DNA from: Candidatus Bathyarchaeota archaeon
GTDB taxonomy: Archaea > Thermoproteota > Bathyarchaeia > Bathyarchaeales > Bathycorpusculaceae
DNA: 50,107 bases
Direction of reading: 5' to 3'
NCBI GenBank assembly: GCA_018396875.1
Contig: JAGTQG010000006.1
Location: 1-50,107 of the forward strand
The translations under genes and the position numbers were made by a program. Below, in pieces: positions 1-8,427 of the stretch (its first letter is position 1; each line of letters starts with the position of its first letter). The notes below the pieces were generated by a model. The model did not search any database, had not been told where the DNA came from, and saw only the letters and a list, made by a program, of their open reading frames with translations.

Positions 1-1
1 C

Positions 2-229
2 TACATTGCTGCTGGCGGTCATTTGAGGCTGTTCATCTGCTATCCATACTTTGGAAACTACACATTGGAACACGATCCAACCATAGGCTTGACGTCAGCC
101 CCAACAATACCGGAATTAATAACTCCAAAGTTACTGTGGATTTTGATAGGTGCTACAGCTGTCATCGGTGTGGCTGTTGCCGCCGTGAAGTTACTTAAGA
201 AGCCTGTCAACATTTTGGCTGTTAAATAG
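2..229 (+). CDS. C-terminal end of a membrane-anchored surface protein (5' truncated)
   Basis: The reading frame is open from the first bases of the window and ends at a TAG at 227-229, so the gene begins upstream. The visible tail has a short extracellular-looking part with an N-glycosylation sequon (NYT), a Pro/Thr-rich linker, one hydrophobic helix (about WILIGATAVIGVAVAAV) and a short basic tail (KLLKKP). That is the usual anchor of archaeal secreted proteins, with the bulk outside the cell. The ectodomain is missing, so the function cannot be told. A TTG inside the frame at 23 could be mistaken for a start, but the frame clearly continues upstream. Confidence 0.7.
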   Translation, partial: YIAAGGHLRLFICYPYFGNYTLEHDPTIGLTSAPTIPELITPKLLWILIGATAVIGVAVAAVKLLKKPVNILAVK

Positions 230-319
230 CGCTCCGTCCCCTCTTTTTCTTTTGGCATATTCTGTTTTGGAAGTAAAATTTTATATTGTGTAGCACTACA
301 TCCTACATAGGGGCTGCCT

Positions 320-445
320 ATGAGCATTAGGGGAGAAAGCGACGAAATCCGCTGGCAAGTTGTGAAAGCCATGCTTGACGAATTTCCAACATTGAGGGAG
401 AAGGTTAAACGCTACATAGAAAAACAACAAAAAACAAAACGATAG
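320..445 (+). CDS. Small hypothetical protein (41 aa)
   Basis: A 41-codon ORF lies between the surface-protein gene and the convergent winged-helix gene. It starts MSIRGESDEIRWQVV and ends in a basic helix (KVKRYIEKQQKTKR). The composition is that of a soluble, strongly charged helical peptide, and the codons resemble those of neighbouring genes. No family is recognised. A TATA-like stretch (ttttatattg, about 278-287) lies about 35 bases upstream of the ATG. It could be a real small protein or a chance ORF. Confidence 0.4.
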   Translation: MSIRGESDEIRWQVVKAMLDEFPTLREKVKRYIEKQQKTKR

Positions 446-456
446 AAAATTGCAAC

Positions 457-801
457 TTAAGTGTGATTTTTCTTCAGCAAGTGAGCTGGCGGAACTTTTA
501 CATTGTTTTTTACGTTTCCGTTCTCTGTCTTTAAAAGCTCTGTAATTTCGCGGTAGCGCTGAAGAAACTCTAAACCCTTCGATGTCGCCTTATAAACCTC
601 CTTGTCGTTTTCAACCTTCCTATCAATCAAGTTTACCTTCTCCATGAACTTCAAATAGTCATTGAGCTGTGTAAAGCTCAGGTTTGCCCTATACATAATC
701 TGGGTTTTCAAAACGCCATCCTTAGCTATCTCCAGAATCTCCGCAATGATGTAAAGTTTGTCCCGCCTCTTCTGCTGAGGATCGGGGCCCCAAACATTCA
801 T
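457..801 (-). CDS. Winged-helix transcriptional regulator, HTH_45-like
   Basis: A 114-residue protein starting MNVWGPDPQQKRRDKLYII. The N-terminal half reads as a winged helix (AEILEIAKDGVLKTQIMYRANLS, then a recognition helix around FTQLNDYLKFMEKVNLI), followed by the wing (VYKATSKGLEFLQRY). This pattern is typical of the small archaeal HTH_45 regulators. The frame is open up to 855, but a TATA-like box (minus-strand GTTTAAAATG, near 854-861) would place transcription start near 830, so I prefer the ATG at 801. It faces away from the phosphodiesterase gene. Target genes are unknown. Confidence 0.75.
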   Translation of the reverse strand: MNVWGPDPQQKRRDKLYIIAEILEIAKDGVLKTQIMYRANLSFTQLNDYLKFMEKVNLIDRKVENDKEVYKATSKGLEFLQRYREITELLKTENGNVKNNVKVPPAHLLKKNHT

Positions 802-897
802 TTCCACAAATTTCCTCTCAACAATAGTTTCATAATGGAAAAAGGCGTGGTGCATTTTAAACGGTGTTTCCGCAGTCTCACTATTACTGTTCTTGTA

Positions 898-984
898 ATA
901 TTTTCTAGAAGAATTTTCTACACCCTCCTTTTATAGAAACAACCTTATTTACGCTGTTAGGGGAAAACAATCAAGAAGGAGGAG
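898..984 (+). promoter_or_regulatory. Intergenic promoter region of the phosphodiesterase gene
   Basis: A TATA-like box (CTTTTATAGAA, about 927-937) precedes the phosphodiesterase gene, and a strong Shine-Dalgarno sequence AAGGAGG lies at 976-982. A direct repeat ATTTTCTA occurs at 900-907 and 913-920 just upstream of the TATA box and may be a regulator site. The assignment is by pattern only. Confidence 0.45.
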
Positions 985-990
985 ATGTTG

Positions 991-1488
991 ATGCTTGTGG
1001 GTTTGATGGCGGACACCCACGACTGCTTGCCTATGGTGGAAAAAGCCATTAAAAGGTTTAACGAGGAAGGAGTTGAACTTGTGTTGCACGCTGGAGACTA
1101 TGTGGCACCCTTTGTTATTCCAAAGTTTAGGGATTTGAAGGCAAAGCTGATAGGGGTTTTCGGCAACAACGACGGAGACCGTGAACTCTTAAAGAAACGG
1201 TTCAGCGAGAACCCAAAACTGGAAATCCGTGGAAACTTTGCAGAAATAAGAGTGGGCAGCGCAAAAATAGCGTTGTTGCATGGACACGAAGAAGAACTTT
1301 TGAAGGCTTTAATTGGAAGCGAAAAATTTGAAATTATTGTTCACGGGCACACCCATAAGGCGGAAATCTACAAAAGCGGAAAAACAACAGTGATAAATCC
1401 CGGAGAGGTCTGCGGCTACTTAACCGGCAACTCAACAGTTGCATTACTAAACATTGAAAAGCTTGAGGCAAAAATAGTGAATCTATAG
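991..1488 (+). CDS. Metallophosphoesterase, YfcE/MJ0936 type
   Basis: A 165-residue calcineurin-like phosphoesterase with the full set of metal-ligand motifs: ADTHD near the N-terminus (D-x-H), HAGDYV (GD), FGNNDGD (GNxD), LLHGHEE and HGHTHKAE (GHTH). The length is typical of the YfcE/MJ0936 branch, which hydrolyses phosphodiesters with divalent metals in the cytosol; the natural substrate is unclear. An in-frame ATG at 985 lies only 2 nt from the AAGGAGG sequence, while ATG 991 has 8 nt spacing and gives the family-like start MLVGLMADTH, so I chose 991. Confidence 0.9.
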   Translation: MLVGLMADTHDCLPMVEKAIKRFNEEGVELVLHAGDYVAPFVIPKFRDLKAKLIGVFGNNDGDRELLKKRFSENPKLEIRGNFAEIRVGSAKIALLHGHEEELLKALIGSEKFEIIVHGHTHKAEIYKSGKTTVINPGEVCGYLTGNSTVALLNIEKLEAKIVNL

Positions 1489-1494
1489 ACTACC

Positions 1495-1896
1495 TTAGGC
1501 TTTTTCCACTCTAAGCCTTTCGCCTTCTTCCACCTTTTCAAGAACTTTCGGGTCTCCGAGAATCTTGCCGACCACATTCACTGGACTGTAAGGCTTTATC
1601 ACGTTGGGAGATGGACTTGAAAGCGTCGGCCCAAAGAACAGGCATAAAGCTGGGCCTTCAGGCCAGTAGGCAACATCACCATAATCCACGACGTCTTTAG
1701 GCTTCTCCAAACCTACTTTGAAGGGCGCTTCAAAATAGATTTCTTTGCCCCAGAATTCCGCTCTTGCCTCGAATGGTAACGCTTTCATTAGGGCTTCGGC
1801 TGTTTTAGGGTTTTCGTTAAAACGAATCTCACATTCAACGGTTAAACCAGACTTGAATATGATTTTTATTTTTTCCTTTCGCTCCATAAACTTCAT
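1495..1896 (-). CDS. Cyclophilin-like fold protein (TM1367/DUF369-like)
   Basis: A 133-residue protein with the pattern of the small cyclophilin-like family PF04126: an N-terminal beta strand (KIKIIFKSGLTVECEI), an ENPKTAEALMKALPFEARAEFWGKEIYFE core, then VVDYGDVAYWPEGPALCLFFGPTL. The family has a cyclophilin-like barrel without proven prolyl-isomerase activity. It ends 6 bases after the convergent phosphodiesterase and starts 6 bases downstream of the GCAxxG-type gene, which suggests one minus-strand transcript. The family call rests on the WP(E/x)G..LC.FFGPTP-like stretch. Confidence 0.75.
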   Translation of the reverse strand: MKFMERKEKIKIIFKSGLTVECEIRFNENPKTAEALMKALPFEARAEFWGKEIYFEAPFKVGLEKPKDVVDYGDVAYWPEGPALCLFFGPTLSSPSPNVIKPYSPVNVVGKILGDPKVLEKVEEGERLRVEKA

Positions 1897-1902
1897 CTCC
1901 GG

Positions 1903-2358
1903 CTATTCTTTCGTTAGAGCTAGTAACATTTTCACGGCCTCCTCTACATACCGAGAACATTTTTTCTCTCTTACCTGTTGCTCTCTAAATTTTTTTCTCC
2001 CATCCTCTGTTGTTAAGTCACAGTTTGTTAAGTCGCGACAAAAAATGCTGCCAAAAGTTTCTCTGAAATCTTTGAAGAGCTGTTGGATTTTTGCCACACA
2101 TCTTTCATAGTTTTCAATTTCGTCCGGAGGCATGTTTCGCCCATATTTTAGGCCTATTGCCATTACGGCTCCAGTCAAGGCTCCACATACAAAGCCTGTT
2201 CTACCCATCCCAGCACCGAACCCTGTGGCTATTCTTGGGATATATTTGCATTCTATTTTTTGGGCGTCTGCGAAGGTTTTTAGGACCGCCTCTGAGCAAA
2301 GGTAGCCTTCCCTAAATTTTGAAACTGCTTTTTCAATAATTTCTTTCTCTTTTTCCAT
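1903..2358 (-). CDS. C_GCAxxG_C_C family putative redox protein
   Basis: A 151-residue protein with the cysteine pattern that names the family: CSEAV near residue 21, CGALTGAV (the GCAxxG-like core) near residue 58, YERC, CRDLTNC and a late KKCSRYVEEAV. Members are thought to be redox or metal-binding proteins, but no reaction is established. The glycine-rich stretch TGFGAGMGRTGFVCGALTGAV is characteristic. It is the first gene after ileS on the minus strand (19-base gap) and is followed at once by the cyclophilin-like gene. Confidence 0.8.
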   Translation of the reverse strand: MEKEKEIIEKAVSKFREGYLCSEAVLKTFADAQKIECKYIPRIATGFGAGMGRTGFVCGALTGAVMAIGLKYGRNMPPDEIENYERCVAKIQQLFKDFRETFGSIFCRDLTNCDLTTEDGRKKFREQQVREKKCSRYVEEAVKMLLALTKE

Positions 2359-2377
2359 GGTAACCCTTCATGCTGTT

Positions 2378-5300
2378 TTAGGATATGGCTATGTAAACTT
2401 TCTTATCGTCTAGGCTGTATTCATGCCATTGAACTTTGATCTCGCTTTGATTTTTATGAAGCTGCACTTTTTTGGCGCGAACAAGCTCCGCCATTTCGCC
2501 TATATATGGCCCTAGGAGTCTCATGCTTTCGTCATCTAGTCCTGCCACGTGGACAGTTTCAAGGATGTCTGTTGGCACGTAGCCCAACTCTTTTCGGAGG
2601 GACTGGACTCTTCGGGCTATGTCACGCATGAGGCCTTCGCCTAGAAGAGTTTCATCCCTGTAAATGTCTAGGTAGACGCTTATGCCCTTTTCAGAGGCTT
2701 CAACCCATCTGCCAGCATCAACTTCAGCCTTGACGCCTTCTGGAAGCGTCTCCGCGTATAGTGCCTCTTTCACGTTTGCAAGTTCTAAGAGGACATCGTT
2801 TAGACCTTGTAGTGCTTTGCAGTCTTTTTCAGAAGCCACAACCAACATTTTTCTCAAGGGCCATCTCCGCTTTAATTTGGCTTTTTGCCGTGCAGAATAA
2901 ACCAGCGAAACACACTCCAGCATTGTTTCAAACTCTTCCTCCAAGGCTCTGTTGCGAAGGCTTTCATCCACCTCTGGCCACTTTTCAAAGTTTACAGATT
3001 CTGGCAGTGCGGGGTCGAGACGCCTATAGATTTTCTGGTATAAGGCTTCGCATAGGAAGGGTGTCACCGGATTGAACAGGAGCAATGTTGTTTTTAATAC
3101 GTGCCATAGGGTTGCGTATATGGCTAGTCTGCGGTTTAGGGTTTCAGGATCGTCTGTCCAAAGCTCTTTCCTAATCATCGGCACGTACAAGCGGCTAACT
3201 GTTTCAACGACGAACTCTTCAAGTTCTGCCAGCGCCGTATTGAACTCGCATTTTTCCAGATTAGCCGTGTAATCGCCTATAGCTTTTTGAAGCTTTGAAA
3301 GAAGCCAAAAGTCTGGTTTCTTGAGCAAACCGTTGTTTTTAGCCCATTCCAGCGTGTGTCTTTGCGGGTTAAACCCGTCGTATTCAGCGTTTTGCACAAA
3401 AAACCTGTTCAAGTGGTATAGGGTTGCCAGCACTTGGTATGGGCGGCGGTTCATCTCGTTCAAGTCGAAGTTCATGAAGTCTATGGGCGAGCATTTTCTC
3501 AGCATGTAGAACCTGCAAACGTCGGCTGAAGCCTTTTCAAGAAGCTTGTTCACCTCTATTATGTTGCCTAGGCTTTTGCTCATTTTTCTGCCCTTAGCGT
3601 CTTGAGTTAACCCTTGAAACAGGAAAGCCTTGTAGGGAGCCTCCGCCTTTCCAGTCAATATCACATGCTCCAGCAACAGCGAGTTTGCCCACCCTCGAGT
3701 TTGGTCTATGCCCTCTGTGAGGAAGGCCACTGGCACGTATCTGGCGAACTCTTCATCGGTGAATCTTGCGTATGGCGATGCGCCACTGTTGTGCCACGTG
3801 TCTAAGACGAAGGGTTCCCGGTGCATAATGCCTCCACATTTCTCGCATCTTATCTTCACCCGGTCTATCCATGGCTTGTGAAGCTCAAAGTTCGGCGGAG
3901 GCTTCTCCAAAGCCTTTTCAAGAAGCTCCTTCTTGCTTGCTATGAAAGTTTTTGCGCCGCATTTTTCACAAACCCATATAGGTAGTGGAGCGCCCCAGAC
4001 ACGTTCCCTTGATATACACCACGGTTTTCCCTCTTTTAGGAAAGACAGGAAACGGTTTTTCGGGGCTTCGAAGAAGTATTCGACTTTCTCCGCTGCAGCC
4101 AAGACCTTGTCGTTTATCCGGTCTGTCCGTAGGAAGTATTCGCGTCTAGCCAGCCAAACCAGCTTGTGATGAGAACGCCAACAAGTCGGATATTCATGCC
4201 TTATCTTGTCGGCTTTTACAAGCAAGCCTCTTTTGCGCAGTTCCTCAATAACCATGCTGTCAGCGTCCCTTGCAAAAACCCCCTGGAAAAAGCCCGCTTC
4301 ACTCGTGAATTTTACCTCGTCGTCAAAGGGCGCGAAAACTGGAACACCCCGCTTTTGAGCAGCAACAAAGTCTTCTTCACCGTTGCCCGGCGAAAGATGC
4401 ACAACACCCGTAGCCGTGTTCACGTCCACAAAATCCTCACAAACAACCCTGTGTACCAGCGGATGCTTGTCCAACTCTGCCTGCTTTGGAATCAAATCTT
4501 TGAATGGATAATCGTACTTAACGCCTTCCAAACTCCTGCCAATAACGGTTTCGACAACGCTGTAATCCTTTATTCCAAGCTCCTGCATCACGGGTTCCAC
4601 GCGCTGCTTAACCATGATCCACTTCTCGTTGCCAACCTGAACCTTGGCGTACTCTGCCTCGGGATGCACAGCCAACATCAAGTCCGTTATGACAGTGAAC
4701 GGCATTGTCGTCCAAACTAGGAAATATTCGTCTTGTTCGTCGGCTACTTTGAACTTGAAGTATAGGGAGGGGTCTTCCACCTCCACATATGAGCCTTCAT
4801 AGCCAACTTCAGCACTGCTTAGGCTTGTCTGGCATCCTGGACAGTAGGCCACCACATAGTAACCTTCTTCTAGGAGGCCTTGCTCCCATGCACGTTTTAG
4901 GTATTGCCACTCCCGTTCAATGTATTCGTCGGTGTAGGTCCAATACGCCTTCTTTTGGTCTATGAACATGCCAAGCTTTCGGTCGGCTTCCACCCACTCC
5001 TTGTGGTAGCGCATAATCGTTTTCTTGCATTCTTCAACAAAACGTTCCTCGCCAACCCGCTCCAAAAGCTCCCGCTTATTTTTAACGCCTAACAGTTTTT
5101 CCACTTCAAGCTCCACGGGCAAGCCTTGACAGTCCCAGCCAGCCCAGAAAGGCACAAAATAGCCTTGCATTGTTCTCCATCGGAACCAAAGGTCTTTCAT
5201 TACGCGGCCTCTGGCATGGCCAACGTGAGGTATGCCGTTTAGCGTTGGCGGGCCCTCAACCCAGCCTAAAACACCTACGTTGTTTTTTTCGCGGTGTTCC

Positions 5301-5419
5301 ATCAGTTTTTCTTGTATGCGGTTTTTCTCCCAGAATTCGCGAATCTCTTTTTCAATTTCGAGCGGGCGGTAGTCCATGCTTAGCAATGTGTCAAAACTAG
5401 CTTTTGATTTGGCGGTCAC
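2378..5419 (-). CDS. ileS: Isoleucyl-tRNA synthetase
   Basis: A 1013-residue class I aminoacyl-tRNA synthetase that charges tRNA-Ile with isoleucine. The HIGH motif appears as HVGH at residues 65-68 and the KMSKS motif is intact at residues 612-616 (LGN follows). The long CP1 editing insertion lies between them, and Zn-binding pairs CEKCGAK and CEKCGG are visible near residues 480-530. The C-terminal anticodon-binding region is full length for the archaeal/eukaryotic-type enzyme. The first residues before MDYRPLEIEKEI look like an extension, so translation may begin at the ATG for that Met (residue 15). Confidence 0.97.
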   Translation of the reverse strand: MTAKSKASFDTLLSMDYRPLEIEKEIREFWEKNRIQEKLMEHREKNNVGVLGWVEGPPTLNGIPHVGHARGRVMKDLWFRWRTMQGYFVPFWAGWDCQGLPVELEVEKLLGVKNKRELLERVGEERFVEECKKTIMRYHKEWVEADRKLGMFIDQKKAYWTYTDEYIEREWQYLKRAWEQGLLEEGYYVVAYCPGCQTSLSSAEVGYEGSYVEVEDPSLYFKFKVADEQDEYFLVWTTMPFTVITDLMLAVHPEAEYAKVQVGNEKWIMVKQRVEPVMQELGIKDYSVVETVIGRSLEGVKYDYPFKDLIPKQAELDKHPLVHRVVCEDFVDVNTATGVVHLSPGNGEEDFVAAQKRGVPVFAPFDDEVKFTSEAGFFQGVFARDADSMVIEELRKRGLLVKADKIRHEYPTCWRSHHKLVWLARREYFLRTDRINDKVLAAAEKVEYFFEAPKNRFLSFLKEGKPWCISRERVWGAPLPIWVCEKCGAKTFIASKKELLEKALEKPPPNFELHKPWIDRVKIRCEKCGGIMHREPFVLDTWHNSGASPYARFTDEEFARYVPVAFLTEGIDQTRGWANSLLLEHVILTGKAEAPYKAFLFQGLTQDAKGRKMSKSLGNIIEVNKLLEKASADVCRFYMLRKCSPIDFMNFDLNEMNRRPYQVLATLYHLNRFFVQNAEYDGFNPQRHTLEWAKNNGLLKKPDFWLLSKLQKAIGDYTANLEKCEFNTALAELEEFVVETVSRLYVPMIRKELWTDDPETLNRRLAIYATLWHVLKTTLLLFNPVTPFLCEALYQKIYRRLDPALPESVNFEKWPEVDESLRNRALEEEFETMLECVSLVYSARQKAKLKRRWPLRKMLVVASEKDCKALQGLNDVLLELANVKEALYAETLPEGVKAEVDAGRWVEASEKGISVYLDIYRDETLLGEGLMRDIARRVQSLRKELGYVPTDILETVHVAGLDDESMRLLGPYIGEMAELVRAKKVQLHKNQSEIKVQWHEYSLDDKKVYIAIS

Positions 5420-5523
5420 CTTTCACCACAACACACCCGCAAACACATCAAAATAACCCAAGCAAAATATAACTTTTTTGAATTCAGTGTCATTAAGGGC
5501 GTGAAGCGCCATGTGAACAGTTC

Positions 5524-6030
5524 CTAATTTTTCAGCCAACAGATTAACGAATAAACAGACAGCAAGATTACGACAATCTCCACAAAAATGAAAGCTTGCC
5601 ATGTGTAAAATGGGTTTCCGTCGATAAACGGGTATAGCACCCAACGCATTTCCGGATGGGTGAGCATGTCTAGGACTATGTGGCTGAAGCCACCGAAAAG
5701 GCTTAACAGGTATATGTTTCGAAACGGATACCGCACCCTAACCGGTTTAAGCCTTATCCAACCGTAAATTTCCCAAAACCCTCTTTCGAAAAATCGCTCA
5801 ACCACGTAAACTCCAATGGCCACCAGGACTGGGTATATGGTTAAGGCTAATGTGAATCCATGCCAAGCTCTGTGGTCTAAGGGATCGCCCAAAAGGATGT
5901 AATATAAAGGCTCAAGGTCTATAAAGGATGTTGAGGCCGCAAGAGCTAAAGGGTCTATGCGCTGTTTGTCCTTGAAATACAGGAAGAGGAAGGCCAGCGG
6001 ATGAAATGGTGTAAGGGGCGTTTTAACCAC
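5524..6030 (-). CDS. Integral membrane protein, YdjM/DUF4184-like
   Basis: A 168-residue membrane protein with about four helices. Conserved-looking polar motifs are TPFHPLAF at the N-terminus, SFIDLEPLYY, DHRAWHGFT and SHIVLDMLTHPE. The placement of His and Asp at helix ends is what is seen in the YdjM-type membrane-bound putative metal-dependent hydrolases and in DUF4184. I cannot separate these two families by eye, and neither has a firm reaction. It sits upstream of ileS on the same strand with about 100 bases between. Confidence 0.6.
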   Translation of the reverse strand: MVKTPLTPFHPLAFLFLYFKDKQRIDPLALAASTSFIDLEPLYYILLGDPLDHRAWHGFTLALTIYPVLVAIGVYVVERFFERGFWEIYGWIRLKPVRVRYPFRNIYLLSLFGGFSHIVLDMLTHPEMRWVLYPFIDGNPFYTWQAFIFVEIVVILLSVYSLICWLKN

Positions 6031-6054
6031 ATCCCTTTTCTGTTGGGGGTTCCG

Positions 6055-6882
6055 TTAAATTGGTATTCTTCTCCCGTTGAAGTCGCGTTTCCAAACTCCA
6101 AACTCGTTTTTGACACTTTTCAATTGATTTATGTTAAAGATTGGGCCGTCTCTGCAGACACGGTATCCGCCAATTGTGCAGCTTCCACAGATGCCGATGG
6201 CGCACCGCATGATCCTTTCAAGGCTTGCCTCCGCGTAAACGCCAAACCTTTCGGCGCAGTCCAAAACAACCCTTGTCATGGGTTCTGGACCACAAGTGTA
6301 AACTGCGTCAAACTTTTCTTTCGTCATAACAGACTCTGTGAGGGTTGAAGCCAAACCCTTTACGCCGTAGCTTCCATCCTCGGTGGCTGCTAAAACGTTC
6401 TTCTCCCCGCAGAGCCTCTTCAACTTATCTAAGAATATGAGCTCCTTTCCTGTCTTAGCTCCGACAACTACAACAGTTCTTGAAATTTTTTGGACAGCTA
6501 GTTCCTTTGCAAGGAAGGTTAATGGAGCTATGCCGACACCACCCCCAACTAGCAGCGCTTTGCCCCCTTTAAAGGTGAAACCGTTTCCGAAGGGTCCACG
6601 CACCCCTATCCAGTCCCCAGTCTTCATATCATGTAAGGCTTTTGTTGCTTCGCCAACACGCTTGACAGCCACTGAAATCAAACCCTTTTCACGGTTCACG
6701 TCATAAATGCTTAGAGGAATCTCGTCCACCCCGGGAATCCACAACATCAGGAATTGACCGGGCTTAGCTTTAGCGCACAGCTTATCCTTAAACGTGAAGG
6801 TTTTCACGGTGGGACTAATGACTTCCGCATCCAAGATACGGGTTGCCCTGTGCTTGTTAGCTGCGATGAGCCAAGCCGACAA
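6055..6882 (-). CDS. pyrK: Dihydroorotate dehydrogenase B, electron-transfer subunit
   Basis: A 275-residue ferredoxin-NADP reductase-like protein. FAD is bound by the N-terminal beta barrel (PGQFLMLWIPG, LSIYD, then GPFGNGF), NAD by the Rossmann part (LLVGGGVGIAPL), and a 2Fe-2S cluster by the C-terminal cysteines in CAIGICGSC plus a later VCRDGP Cys. It passes electrons from PyrD to NAD+ in pyrimidine synthesis. Its start overlaps the 3' end of pyrD by 26 bases, so the two are transcribed together and probably translationally coupled, as expected for the class 1B enzyme. Confidence 0.95.
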   Translation of the reverse strand: MSAWLIAANKHRATRILDAEVISPTVKTFTFKDKLCAKAKPGQFLMLWIPGVDEIPLSIYDVNREKGLISVAVKRVGEATKALHDMKTGDWIGVRGPFGNGFTFKGGKALLVGGGVGIAPLTFLAKELAVQKISRTVVVVGAKTGKELIFLDKLKRLCGEKNVLAATEDGSYGVKGLASTLTESVMTKEKFDAVYTCGPEPMTRVVLDCAERFGVYAEASLERIMRCAIGICGSCTIGGYRVCRDGPIFNINQLKSVKNEFGVWKRDFNGRRIPI

Positions 6883-7777
6883 TTTCTTTTACACTCCTAA
6901 ACCCTTTCTTCCTAAGATAGGCGTCTATGCCCCTAACCACAGACCTAAAAATGCTTGGTCCCTTTAAGGCTACGGCTGTTCCAATCTGGACTGCTGAAGC
7001 TCCAGCGAGCATAAATTCAACAGCATCTTGCCAGCTGGTTACGCCACCACATCCAATTATTGGCACCCTAACTCTTTCGTAAATATCATATACACATCGA
7101 ACAGCGATGGGTTTTATGGCTGGACCTGACAAGCCACCCCTCTTATTGCTCAATATGGGTCTAGTTGTTTCAATGTCTATGGCCATCGCCTTAACTGTGT
7201 TTATGGCGGTTATAGCATCGGCTCCGGCTTTGACAGCGGCTTCAGCGATTTCCGATATATCCGCAACATTAGGCGAAAGCTTAACGAAAACGGGCTTATC
7301 AACAGCGCCCTTAACTTTTCTCACAACTTCTGCTAAAACATTTGGATTTTGCCCAATTTCGGCGCCTGTTTCCTTAACATGGGGGCATGAAACGTTGAGC
7401 TCTATGGCGTCGGCTCCGGCTTCTACGGCTTTCTCAGCCACAACCATGTATTCTTCGGCTGAGAACCCATAAACACTTGCCACCAAGGGAACTTTCAAAA
7501 CGGCTTTGGCTTCTTTAATGTCTCGTGTAAACTCGTCTATTCCAGGATTTGGAAGTCCCACAGCATTTATCAAGCCACACGCAACATGCACAACCGTTGG
7601 ATTCGCGTATCCGCTTCTAGGCTTCAAACCGACAGACTTTGTCACAACGGCACCTGCGCCATTTTCCGCCACATTTTTTAAGGTTTCAGCCGAATAACCC
7701 AAAATTCCAGAAGCCAGCATAGTGGGACTGACAAGGCTTAAGCCAGCCAACTCAACCTTTAAACGTTCACTGTTCAA
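6857..7777 (-). CDS. pyrD: Dihydroorotate dehydrogenase class 1B, catalytic subunit
   Basis: A 306-residue FMN enzyme that oxidises dihydroorotate to orotate. Landmarks are the N-terminal LASGILGYS, the substrate/FMN motif ELNVSCPHVK with the catalytic Cys typical of class 1B, NTVKAMAID, KRGGLSGPAIKP, and the FMN phosphate-binding IIGCGGVTSWQDA. The overlap with pyrK supports the heterotetrameric NAD-linked form. The next gene upstream on this strand is the ferredoxin/zinc-ribbon gene 98 bases away. Confidence 0.95.
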   Translation of the reverse strand: MNSERLKVELAGLSLVSPTMLASGILGYSAETLKNVAENGAGAVVTKSVGLKPRSGYANPTVVHVACGLINAVGLPNPGIDEFTRDIKEAKAVLKVPLVASVYGFSAEEYMVVAEKAVEAGADAIELNVSCPHVKETGAEIGQNPNVLAEVVRKVKGAVDKPVFVKLSPNVADISEIAEAAVKAGADAITAINTVKAMAIDIETTRPILSNKRGGLSGPAIKPIAVRCVYDIYERVRVPIIGCGGVTSWQDAVEFMLAGASAVQIGTAVALKGPSIFRSVVRGIDAYLRKKGFRSVKEIVGLAHRS

Positions 7778-7875
7778 GATTTCTCCACCAGAGGGCCTTC
7801 TTTTATGGTTATCACTTTCAAAAGATAAACTTTCATTCCTTCACTTTCTGAAAAATTGGCTAGAATGCCTAATAT

Positions 7876-8226
7876 TCAACGGTTGCTTTCGCAGTCAAAA
7901 CACAAGCAACTTTCACGATTAGTCCAGAAGACTTTGCCGCATTTCTTGCATGTGGTTTTTCGCAGTAAGCCTTTCTCCTCCATTTTTGTTGACGTAGAAG
8001 CGAACTGTGTTTTTGGGAAGGATATTGCTTTTTTGTGGCATATGGGTTCGCATGCTGTGCAGCCAACAACACATTTATGAGGGTTAGCTACGACTGCCTT
8101 ACCATCTCTGAATTCGAATACTCCGTTTGGGCAATACTCAACACAGCGAGGCTTGCTGAAGGGTGCACAAGCATCGCATTTTTCTGGGAAAACCGTGGGA
8201 TACCATGGAGTGCAAGCCCTAGCCAC
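7876..8226 (-). CDS. Ferredoxin-like protein with C-terminal zinc ribbon
   Basis: A 116-residue protein with a GTG start. The N-terminal 70 residues have two sets of ferredoxin-type cysteines: CDACAPFSKPRCVEYCP and CVVGCTACEPIC (C-x3-C-x2-C-x3-C, an unusual first spacing). The C-terminal part has CKKCGKVFWTN and CLCFDC, a zinc-ribbon-like module. The second cluster and the AISFP that follows match the ferredoxin at 10707, and the ribbon matches the separate small protein at 8231. It lies 4 bases after that small gene, so it looks like part of the permease operon. The electron partner is unknown. Confidence 0.75.
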   Translation of the reverse strand: MARACTPWYPTVFPEKCDACAPFSKPRCVEYCPNGVFEFRDGKAVVANPHKCVVGCTACEPICHKKAISFPKTQFASTSTKMEEKGLLRKTTCKKCGKVFWTNRESCLCFDCESNR

Positions 8227-8230
8227 GTTT

Positions 8231-8425
8231 TCACCCTTTCATGTTTTTGCGGCAGTCATAACAGTATTCCGTTTCAAAGTTTGTCAGAAAGATTTTGCCG
8301 CACCCCTTGCACTGTACTTCTTTAAGCATCCCATCCTTTATTGGTTGAGCAGTCTTTAAGACGTCTATTGCCTCTTGGGCGCATGGGCAGGGGCGTTTTA
8401 CTCCAAAGTCGTTCTCGCTTGTCAT
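8231..8425 (-). CDS. Small zinc-ribbon protein (64 aa)
   Basis: Starts at ATG 8423-8425 (MTSENDFGVKRPCPCAQEA), 2 bases after the permease stop codon. A longer frame reads back into the permease gene, but only the part after the permease stop makes sense. It has CPC near residue 13 and a ribbon CKGCGKIFLTN...YCYDC at the C-terminus, close in sequence to the C-terminal module of the neighbouring ferredoxin fusion. Probably a metal- or redox-binding accessory of the permease; the role is unknown. Confidence 0.7.
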   Translation of the reverse strand: MTSENDFGVKRPCPCAQEAIDVLKTAQPIKDGMLKEVQCKGCGKIFLTNFETEYCYDCRKNMKG

Positions 8426-8427
8426 GG

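Noticed and set aside
4166-4720. A 184-codon plus-strand ORF opposite ileS
   Set aside because: It lies wholly antisense to the ileS editing region, has no family motif and is explained by the codon use of the opposite strand.
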